A DNA stretch of 64,000 nucleotides from contig NC_092346.1 in assembly GCF_963676685.1 (NCBI RefSeq), positions 47,923,289 to 47,987,288 of the forward strand, given 5' to 3'. The stretch is from Mytilus edulis (lineage: Eukaryota; Mollusca; Bivalvia; Mytilida; Mytilidae). Of the stretch, positions 46,233-58,200 are shown piece by piece (positions within the stretch are counted from its first letter, which is position 1; each line of letters opens with the position of its first letter). The position numbers and the translations under genes are program-made. The notes beneath the pieces were generated by a model. It had not been told where the DNA came from, did not search any database, and saw nothing but the letters and a program-made list of their open reading frames with translations.

Positions 46233-49200
46233 GTAAGTTTTAAAGCTACTGACAACATTATTTTATAAAAGATTAATACCAAATCAAATTTGTATCTTGC
46301 TTCACCTCACAAATCCTTGTAAAATTTTAAAGCAAACTTGTGTATATTTTTGAGGATAGTAATGCCCTTTATCGTCAAACGATCATTTTCCGCTACCGTT
46401 AGCATCGTTTTGTTAATATTTTACCATGATTTGTCAGAGATCTCAAATAATTATCTTTACCGTTATTTTTGGAAATAAATTAACATGATTTGTCAAAACG
46501 GATTTGGATTTGTACAAATCCTTGGTCAAAATCATTTTTTTATCGTCATGCACCAAAAATTATCGTCAACGTCATTGGGCAATTTTTTCCCCCTGTTATT
46601 GGTCATGACAGTACCCCCATTTCTACCCTTATTTATGACCTCCCCTCATTTATGTGATCTGTCTCCTTACAAAGGTAGTCCAAATGATTATGAGGTGCTT
46701 TAAAGCCTTTCATTGTCCAAGGAAATAACTCAAAAATTAATTTGAATTCAAACAAAATAAAAAAGTAAAAGTTTAAACCACAAAAATATAGAACCCCAAA
46801 GAAATTCAAAAGGTATGAAGTTGATCCTGATCCATAGAAAAATAAAGATGAATGACTTGCAAAGTTGAAGACATTTTGATTCAGCGTAAGTGGAAATTTG
46901 CAAATGAAAAATTGTGTTGTATTATTTAAGGTATATATATATAGAAAAAAAATCTGAGACAAATACCTGCATTTGTGGTGATTTATGAGCATAGCAAATT
47001 CAAAACACAGTTCTATTTCAAATTTAAATTTGAAGGATTTGTTTATATCAACAAGGATTTAATTTGTGTAGATTTAGAGTAATTAGTAATCATAATCTTC
47101 AAATTAAAAGTCTTGTCAGAGAGACTTTTATAAAGAAACAGCTAATACTTTAATATATAGTGAAGAGCAATTTTTTTAAAATTATAAATGTACCTCTTCA
47201 AGATAAGAATATGTAGCTGCCTTAAAAATGTTAAGGTCAAAGTTTTTTTTAAAGATATTAAGTATTGACTGAGACTTCTATAACATAGTAGTCTCAGGTA
47301 TTGACAAGCTTTCTTTAATATAAAAATTAGAGATGCATATATCTTAATAACATATATTTTTATGCCCCACCTACGATAGTAGAGGGGCATTATGTTTTCT
47401 GGTCTGTGCCTCCGTTCGTCCGTCCGGTTAAAGTTTTTGGTCGAGGTAGTTTTTGATGAAGCTGAAGTCCAATCAACTTGAAACTTAGTACACATGTTCC
47501 CTATAATATGATCTTTCTAATTTTAATTCCAAATTAAAGTTTTGACCCCAATTTCACGGTCCACTGAACATAGAAAGTGGGAGTGGGGCATCCGTGTACT
47601 ATGGACACATTCTTGTTTATAATTATCTCAACTTGAAAGAATCAACATTAAAAGATGATATATTAAATTGAATTTATATCTGAATTAAGAATTATATAAC
47701 TTTCTGAAGTCTTTGTCTGGAAAAAGAATGCGGAATATATAAAGATCCGAAAATCAATGTTTTTTCTTGACAACATATAATTAATTGAATTTGATAAATA
47801 TATGTATGGTATCTGTGTGGACCTAGAGTTATCCCTCTTTGTATATCTCATGGAGTGACTCAACCCTCCCCTAATCATCAAACAATACAATATTTTGATA
47901 TGGTTCATTCTATTTTACTACTTGTAACTTGATTGATATTTTTGTAATAAGCCCTTTAATAATGAGCAGAAAATAAAAATATTTTTATATAAGTGTGTAC
48001 ATGTAACGAAAGACATCAATTGTAGGACATATAGGTGTAATATAAACACCATTGATTTTCCCCTTTTTGTCTTTGTTAAATTTGCACTTTTAAAAAAAAT
48101 TATGCAGAATTTATCTTTGTTTCAAATACTTGGCATTAGTAAAGCTATATCCCATCTAGTACCGTACTACAGACAAAATTTTACATTAAATTTCATTGCA
48201 TATAGGAAATAAACCAATCAAATTTTCACCTCTTTTTTTTTTTACCTGTGTGCAAGATTTAGTAACCATGTAACCTCAAGTTTTCAGAAATATTCTATTA
48301 AAAAAAAACCAAATATATACATGATATATATGCATACCCTTTTCTAAGCTGAAATTTTCAGACATATACGAATTTAATTGAATTTATATCTGAATTAAGA
48401 ATTATATAACTTTCTGAAGTCTTTGTCTGGAAAAAGAAGGCGGAATATATAAAGATCCGAAAATCAATGTTTTTTCTTGACAACATATAATTAATCGAAT
48501 TTGATAAATATATGTATGGTATATGTGTGGACCTAGAGTTTTTTTTAATAGAATATTTCTGAAAACTTGAGGTTACATGGTTACATATTCTGTAAACATT
48601 AAATTTTCACCCCTTTTTTCTCTAATCTTCATTTTTTAAGGGCATTATTCTTTAATCATTTAACCCCATCCAAACCCTCATATACTATCACTAATCAGTA
48701 AAATAATTTTTCTAAGCCTCAGGCTAACTGCTAAGATACATGTAGCGAGATTTTGAATTGAAAACATCATTTGAGTTTTTGTTATTTATTACTTGATCTG
48801 TATTGCTGAATTATTATATCATTTGTATATATTGTTAATCTATATTAGTAATTGTTTCGTTTATGATATGAAATATTGTAGAAATATGCATTTAATACTG
48901 GAGACTTCTGAGAATACATATTAAGTTTTGTGGTCAGTCATAATTAATTTTTAAAACACTTAATGAATACTAATTTGGTATATATACGTTGTATTACAAT
49001 TTGGGTCAGCTTAACCAACATTTTATGCATGATCTAGTTGAGGTAGACTTTCTGTAATCTTTGACACATATATGTATGAATATTATATATAAATGTATAA
49101 AATAAATTTTAGAAATGTATCAAAGTACAACTACTGTTTCTCAGACTTTCCGTTTCCTGACGATGTTCCAGATTACCCACACAATGTTGATATGGCCAAA

Positions 49201-52200
49201 TATATTAAAAGTTATACCAACCACTTTAAGCTGAATGAAATCATCAAATTGTGCAGAAAAGTGGTCAGCATTGAAAGACAAGGTCTGTAACCATGGTAAC
49301 ATTGTTATATTGTTTATTTGAAAGAACTTTAGTTCTGACATGGACATGGATATGTTTTCTAAACAAGAAATTCAACATGTTTCAAATAATTCCTTGTTTC
49401 TAATAATATTAAAACATTTAACATGCATAATTATGGTTTACTACAAAACAAAAAGTTAAATCGCAAAAGTACAGATCTCTGAAGAAAATTTGAAAAGGAA
49501 GTTCCTTATCAAATGGCGAATCAAAAGCTCAAATACATCAAACGAATATACATCCAACAAATTGATAACAACTTTCATATTCCTGACTTGTTATAGGCAT
49601 TTTCTTATTTAGTATGTGTATTAAGTCTGGTTTTAAAGCTAGCCTTACCTCTCACTTGTATAACAGTCGCATACAATTCCAATTTCAAAAATTTAATAAA
49701 CAAAATTTTACAATTTAACCAAATGAAATTTAATATAAAAAAGAAGATGTAGTATGATTGCCAATGAGACAACTATCCACAAAAGACCAAAATGACACAG
49801 ACATTAACAACTATAGGTCACCGTACGGCCTTCAACAATGAGCAAAGCCCATACCGCATAGTCAGCAGTAGGCTTTTTGTGTGAAAATAGTGTCCAGTTG
49901 ATTTTGGTGGCTAAGCAGTGATGGATTTAGAGGGGGAACCCAGGGTGCCCAAACCCCATTTTTTGTTGAGGAAAAATTGGTTGATTATACAAGGAATCAC
50001 TGAAGCATGACTGGAGCAGGCCCCCTCTTAGGCAGTCAGTGTGCCCCCTTTTGAAAATTTCTAGATCTGCCACTGCTAAGCCTGTGTACATAGTTGTATT
50101 TTCAATGACCATTATCTACCTTGTACTTTTTAAAGCTTACTGTAATACAATATAGACATTGCTCATTGTCTGAATCCATATCTCCTTTGGTTTAACTAAT
50201 AGCTTTCTCATTTAAAATCATACCACATTGCCTCTTTAAATAATATTTGCATCATGTGGCAATATAATTTTTTTGGTCAAGGTACCCTTTAATTAAATAT
50301 GCTTTTACATGTAGAAATACCAGTTTTAACATACTTAACTGTTATTCTGATGTAATCTAGTGCAACATGATAATTTATGTACAAACTAAAGAGATGTATA
50401 CTTATACAGACCTATAATTTTATGTGTCTGTGTGGTTTACATGTTACATTTTCAAATTAAAATGTATGTATTGTAATTGACCCTAGTAGCCTCACAATTG
50501 TAAAATTTACTTGTATTCTTTTATTCGTTATTGCATACATGTCACATCTACATTATGACATGTACTTGAAAGAGATAAAAATAGCCATATAAACAATAAA
50601 CATTGATGCATAAGTAAAAAACATGAAAAAACTTGCAATGGGTTATAACAATATAAGACAATTTATCTTAAGTAAAATTGAGTATGAAAATGGGTAATAT
50701 GTCAAAGAGACAACAACCCAACCAAAGAGCGGATACCAGCTGAAGTAATGTGCAAAGCAGAATTATTTGCAGTCAGTGTCTTTAAGCATTTAGATTTTTT
50801 TTATATCGTAGTCCCTTTTAAAGACATTGGCAAAGTTTCATTTAGTTACAACAAAGTAGCCATATGAAGAAATCTAGATATAGATCTAAAATCTGAGAAC
50901 AAAATACTGTAATTGAAAACAGTTATTAAAAAAATATCTTTGGAAGGTTGTTGGTTCTCTGAAGTCTGGTTTTCTCCACCAATAAAAACTAACCACAACA
51001 AGTACTGTTAGCCAACAGTTCTAAAAGTGGCAGTTGACACCAACAAGCAATCAATCAACTTTAATTAAAACTAAAATATAACTTCAAGAACGAGAAAAAA
51101 ACCAGTTTGTAAAATATTAGATAATGAAACTATCAGTGAAGTTTTGAAATCCACTCATATTTAGCTCTTTGAAATGGGTTGAAGCTGATGTTAACTTACG
51201 CTATAATCAGATAATATATGTACATGTACTACAATTTATAAGTCATTTATAGGTAATTATCATTAAAAAATGTATTATATTTTTTATTGATACATTTGTA
51301 TCTTTTAAACCTAGGAGAAGATTGGAAGGTTATTGTACAAGAAGTAGAAAAGGATGGTATTACAGTCAAACCAGACTCACAGGAAGTGTATCTAGCCAAG
51401 AATGTTGCCATAGCATCAGGACATCATGCAAAACCAACAAAGGCCAAATTTATGGGACAAGATTCTTTCACCGGTAAATTTTTTATACTCCCGCAAAAAA
51501 TAAATGTTTTGGTCGTATATTACATGGTATCACGTCGTTGTTGTCAGTATCGTCTGAAGACGGATGATTTCCGGATAATAACTTTAGTATAAGTGAATAG
51601 AAATTAATAAAATTTTAACACAAGGTTTATAACCAATAAAGAAAGGTCAGGAGTGGTTTTGGGGGTTTTGGTCGCAACAGTTTAGGAATTGGGGGCCAAC
51701 AAAGGGCACAAATAAGCATTTTTATTGGTTTTTGCACAATAACTTAGATATAACTGAATAGAAATCTGAGAAATTTAAACACAAAATTCATGACCACAAA
51801 AGGAAGGTTTGGATTGATTTTTGGGGTTTTGGGCTCAACAGTTTAGGAATAAGGGCCCAAAAGGTTCCAATATTAAACTTTGTTTGATTTCACAAAGAAA
51901 TGAATTATTGGGGTTATTAAATATGCTGAATCTAACCATGATTCTTATTTTTTGTCACATTTTCAAATTGGTCTACATTAAGGTTAAAAGGATCCAAAAT
52001 TAAACTTAGTTTGATTTTAACAAAAATTGAATTCTTGGGGTTCTTTGATATGCTGAATCTTAACAGTACTTAAGATTTTTGTTTATGGACCCAGTTTTTA
52101 AGTTTGTTCGAATTAGGGTTCAAAATTAGACTTTGTTTGATTTCAACAAAAAATGAATATATGGGGTTCTTTGATATGCTGAATCTAAGCATGTATTTAG

Positions 52201-55200
52201 ATATTTGATATTTGGGCCCCTTTATCAAATTGGTCCACATTGAGTTCTAATGGGTCCTAAATTGAACTACATGTATATTTGATTTCATCAAAAATTGAAT
52301 TCTTGGGGTTCTTTGATATGCTGTGCCGAATTTAGATTTTGGATATTGGACCATAATAGGTAAATGTCCAATTTAAAAGTTTTCAAGTTCTTTGACTACA
52401 TTCATTCGGTGTCAGAAACCTATTCTGTGTCAACTATTTAATCACAATCCAAATTCGGAGCTGTATCAAGTTTTAATGTTGAGTCCATACTTGCCCAACT
52501 GTTCAGGGTTCAACCTTTATGGTCGTATATAGCTGCACCCTGCAGAGCATCTGGTTGTTCAATGGCATAATACGGCAGGAAAAAATTAAGAATATACCAA
52601 ACATTAAATTAAAAGTTACAAATCCAAGGAGAACAGGCAACAAGTAGAAAAATATGACAACACAAAAAATAAAACCAATTCTATGCAACATTACACCCAA
52701 AAATAAAAAAAGATGAGTAACATAATTAACCAAATTAAAAAATTTGATATAAACTCAGCTGCTACAATAAAGTACAGTCTCTGGTTCAGTAATGACATCC
52801 ATTGTGTTTCTTATGTTCAAATCCAGTTTATCATCAATTTTATAAGAGTGACACTGCTGAGTCATTTGTAGACGAAATCTCTGGCATTTAAATTTTTTCA
52901 TCCTGGCATCTATGATGATTTTATTATTTATATGCATACACATAACTTACAATTAAACTTAATCCAAAGAGGAATAAATTCCGTATTTAGAAAAAAAAAT
53001 TAAATTCTGATTTAATATAATAAGAACAGATATAGAACACAGATGATCTTTGTTTTGTAGGGGAGATAATCCACAGTGTAAAGTATAAAGATGTAATAAC
53101 TAATCATCTTGAAGATAAGAGAGTTTTGGTGGTGGGAATTGGTAACAGTGCTGTTGATGTAGCAGTCAATATTGCTGCTATTGGAAGGTTTGATATCAGA
53201 TAAAATATTGTATCATATTAATGATTTCACCTAAATAGAAGATAACATTAATATCACTGACGGTGATCGACCAGCAAAGTGTGAAATCACAAAATTTGAT
53301 CTGATTTTACATACTGAACTATCTTAATGAACCAGAAAACAACCGTCTGTCACATAACATGATATAAACATAAACATAAATATAAATAAATATATGGACC
53401 TCGTGCAAATGGATTTTTTTATGTCTGTTTGAGTTCAATTTTAAGGTTAAAAAATAGGATGGATTTCGATTTTACCTGTATAAGAATGATTTTTTGTGGG
53501 TGGAATCAGTCAATCATATGATTTACCTTTATTTCTCTTTCAATGTTGACATTCTGTTCTTTTAATAGCCAAACACGCATTAATCATGCATAATCCATCT
53601 CTAGTTAAGGGGTTAAATTGAAATTCACATGAATAAGGGATTCAATGAGGTCGAATTGTTAATTGCAAGTGAATAATTCATCTTTGATGTTTCTAAGCTT
53701 ATTTTGACAAAATTGAACCATACTGGCAGCTAATAACAAATGTTTATTTCACTATTTCACTTTCATTAATGATTGAAACCAAGTACCCTCAGTTTTTAGA
53801 ACCTAAAAATTTGAAAATACATGTTTATTTTTACATATATTTAGTAAACAAAATAGCCTTTAATGATTTGAATATTTTATTTTTCAAATCCTGCCCTCTG
53901 TGATACTTATGCCTATATGTGGTTGAAACCAAGAAAATTTATCAATATTCACCAAATTCCTTATTCTTATCCTATTTGGATTTTATATATCAATGTTTTA
54001 CTAGGAAACCTCTACAAAAATCATTGTATTTCATTTTCTGTAAGAAAGAAGATGTGGTTTGATTAGACAACTCTCCAGAAGAGACCAAAATGACACAGAA
54101 ATAATAGCAATTGTTTATGCATCTTACAGTTTATGATTTTCATCGCTTACTTTTTCAGAGTGAAGCCAGTTTACTTGAGTACCAGATATCTTACAGTATA
54201 ATATGATATTCATCACTTACTATTTCAGAGAGAAGCCAGTTTACTTGAGTACCAGATATCTTACAGTATAAAATGATATTCATCACTTACTATTTCAGAG
54301 AGAAGCCAGTTTACTTGAGTACCAGATATCTTACAGTATAAAATGATATTCATCACTTACTATTTCAGAGAGAAGCCAGTTTACTTGAGTACCAGATATC
54401 TTACAGTATAAAATGATATTCATCACTTACTATTTCAGAGAGAAGCCAGTTTACTTGAGTACCAGATATCTTACAGTATAAAATGATATTCATCACTTAC
54501 TATTTCAGAGAGAAGCCAGTTTACTTGAGTACCAGATATCTTACAGTATAAAATGATATTCATCACTTACTATTTCAGAGAGAAGCCAGTTTACTTGAGT
54601 ACCAGATATCTTACAGTATAAAATGATATTCATCACTTACTATTTCAGAGAGAAGCCAGTTTACTTGAGTACCAGATATCTTACAGTATAATATGATATT
54701 CATCACTTACTATTTCAGAGAGAAGCCAGTTTACTTGAGTACCAGATATCTTACAGTATAAAATGATATTCATCACTTACTATTTCAGAGAGAAGCCAGT
54801 TTACTTGAGTACCAGATATCTTACAGTATAAAATGATATTCATCACTTACTATTTCAGAGAGAAGCCAGTTTACTTGAGTACCAGATATCTTACAGTATA
54901 AAATGATATTCATCACTTACTATTTCAGAGAGAAGCCAGTTTACTTGAGTACCAGATATCTTACAGTATAAAATGATATTCATCACTTACTATTTCAGAG
55001 AGAAGCCAGTTTACTTGAGTACCAGATATCTTACAGTATAAAATGATATTCATCACTTACTATTTCAGAGAGAAGCCAGTTTACTTGAGTACCAGATATC
55101 TTACAGTATAATATGATATTCATCACTTACTATTTCAGAGAGAAGCCAGTTTACTTGAGTACCAGATATCTTACAGTATAATATGATATTCATCGCTTAC

Positions 55201-58200
55201 TTTTTCAGAGAGAAGCCAGTTTACTTGAGTACCAGATCAGGTGCATGGGTTGTACCTAACTACATATTTGGACAGCCAACAGATTTATATGCCAATAGAC
55301 TATTTCTAGCATTGCCATGGAAACTAGCAACATGGATATTTGAGACTGTGATAAAAGTTGTTTCAGGAGATCCTAAAAGGTTTGCTCATAAAACATTTTA
55401 ATGTAAAGAAATGAATTTAGTTCCTAATTATTGTTCCTGAATTAAGCAATTATAATATTTTGAAAGATAGGACAATTCCTTTCTTTCATTTCAGGTACAT
55501 AATATGAATGTGAAAAAAGATTTGTTAACGTTGTTAATCTCTCTCTCTCTCTGAATTCCAGTACTGTAAATTCTAAAATTATTGCCATGTTTTTATTATT
55601 GCAAAAAAGGCAACAGTGTTATAATCGCAATGATTTAAACTCGCCTTTTGAAATTTTTTAAATGAATTAAACAGGATTTTTCTCAATGACACAAAAATAA
55701 AATTTTTATTTTAGTCTAAAATTACAAAACCTCAATAACAAATGCATGCAATAATAATTTCTGAATTGTCAGTATTAATATGTTTTGATTTCTGATTGAT
55801 ATATAACATTTATATGTATAAATACTTGTTACAATCTAACACCTTTGTAAGAAAGAGTGTTGACTAATATCTAGATGTTTTATAGATATGAAATGTACAC
55901 ATATCTGTATGATAATGTTCAGCCCTTTTACATATGTAAGTTGAGACTTTTTTGCTAATTGTAGATGGGGTCTGAATCCCAAAATGAGAGCTTTACAGAC
56001 CCAGCCTACAGTTAGTCCTACACTACTCCATCATATACAAAGGAAGAATATTGTTGTTGTTCCAAATATTCAGGTATTTTGTAGGAATCAATCAATACAC
56101 TTGTAAAACTTGATGTGGCAGAATCTAATTTTTTTTATAGATATTTGCTAAATTTTATTGAAACACCAGAACAGCATATGATATATCAGTACTTTATTGC
56201 TATTTTATGAAATTTTCCTTTGATCTTACCGACTGATAATTTTCTTTTCTCAGCGGAGTCAAGTGATATGAAAATTATCGCTAGAAACTAAGGGAGCATG
56301 TGGCGTTGCTAATGAAATTGACAATGTCGTCATAGGTAAAATAGGGATAAACAGATTATCATTGGTTATCTCAACTGGCTGAAGCGAGAAAATCAATCTT
56401 GTTGAGGTGATCAGTGATAATCTATAAATACATAACATATACTTATGTTTCATAGCTAAGTATGGTGTCCATTTCGGTGAACTACAATACACTACTGTTT
56501 AGGGGCTAGATGAAGCCGTACCCCAGTGCAGCAGTTTCTGCATATGTTGAAGACACAATGGTGACTTTGGGCAGTTTTCTGCTCTGGTTAGGTTTTTTGT
56601 TTTGGTCTCTTTGACACATTCCCCGTTTCCATTTTCTATGATATGAAATATTCCGCCTATAAACACATTTAATGCTTTACAACAAACAACTTAATATTTT
56701 AACACAAAGAATTTGCCAAAACATTGAAGGTTTGTTTTCCATCTTCTGGCAATAGTACTTCTGTGGAAGGGGGGGGAGTGGTTGAGGTTCGGTTTGTAAA
56801 TCACTTGAAGGTTTTCTATTTGTTGACCTAAAATTAACATTGTTAGTTTAGTAAGACATATAGAGCCCTGTTAATGACATTTGATAGTATATGTATCAAT
56901 AGTTGACCTATATACTAACCTACACTCTTTGAAGAATTCTTCAATGAACACTTAAATAGTCAAACCTGATATTATGAGTACGTTTTTGTGATATTCTAAA
57001 AATGCTGTCCTTGTTTGGTGATTTTGATCAAACCTAGAAAATTTTAACCACTTCTTACTATGTATTTTCAGAGAATAGAAAATAAGAAAGTATACTTCAT
57101 CAATGGAGAATCAGCAGAATTTGATACCATCATCCTTTGTACTGGTTACAAGATTGATCTCCCCTTCCTGAGTGATGATGTGAAGCAGACGGTCTTGGAT
57201 GATAATAATAACAATCTGAAAGTGAGTTATAGGTTTGAAATAGTAGATGGAAGTGTATACTGTGAATTATTTATGCATTGCTATTACTGTTTAATTTTAA
57301 TTAAAGATCTATTGGTGTTTAATAATCAAATAAGTGATTTTTACTATAATCTTATCTCCTTTTTGTTGCTTTGAAATTATTTAATAACTCTGGAATATGA
57401 TTGATCTAACCTGATAAAAAAATTGTACATATTATGGAAGAAACGTTTGTATTATAAGAAATTAATTAATAAAATAAACCTTCAAAAATAGTCAATTGAA
57501 TATACATTTGGTTTGAATCATTGAGCAGGTCTAATGGCCTTAGTCAAGTCAGAATATGCATGTGCCATTCAAGAAAATATTTGTTTTTAAATATATAAGT
57601 GTGTTTCATAAAGATTCTCATTTCAAACCGATATAAAATGAGGAGTACATGTTGATTGCCAAAAAGACAACTATATAAAAATATCTGATAATATGAGTTA
57701 ATTTTATTTTCGTTTACCATAAAATTTACTTATTTACTTTCAGTTATTCAAGAATGTATTTAATCCAGATATTGGCCAATCATTAGCCTTTATTGGTTTT
57801 GTACAGCCAGCATCAGGAGGAATTCTCACCATGTCAGAAACACAAGCTAGATGGTACGCTGAACTCATCAAAGGTCGTGTTCACTTACCTAATAAATCAG
57901 CTATGGAAGATAATATGAGAGCAGAAGAGGTATTTTGCCTGCAAATTTTATGTTTGTTAATTGATTTCTTGTTGGAAATTCAAAGGATGTAAAAAAGATA
58001 GTAAACAAAATAAAACATTAATTATGGCTAGTTATTTCATATCATTAGTACATGTAAATGAAAGGAAGAATCATTACTGTTAATTCAAAACAAAATGCAC
58101 ACATTTATTATTGCAATTTTGAAGAATGAATAAAATTGCAATTCTACTTATTGCGATTTAAAAAAAATCTTCATAAAGATCTATGTTTCAGTTATTAGAA

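Larger units (their letters stand above)
46233..49112 (+). other. FMO intron 1
   Basis: Contains the second copy of the GTCCGTCCG-family repeat (47365-47620), a 164-bp duplicated segment (47667-47830 and 48377-48540) and AT-rich sequence. No other coding exon is supported. Confidence 0.6.

Noticed and set aside
51287..51592. Open frame start ATG at 51287 as an independent gene
   Set aside because: The ATG is in intron 3. The coding part is FMO exon 3 (51315-51473), and the rest reads past the donor.
54119..55237. CRISPR-like appearance of regularly spaced repeats
   Set aside because: The units are contiguous, near identical over all 70 bp and have no unique spacers. They derive from the neighbouring exon, and the genome is animal.
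57060..57374. Open frame beginning MYFQRIENKK as a separate protein
   Set aside because: The first residues are intron. It is FMO exon 7 followed by intron read-through.
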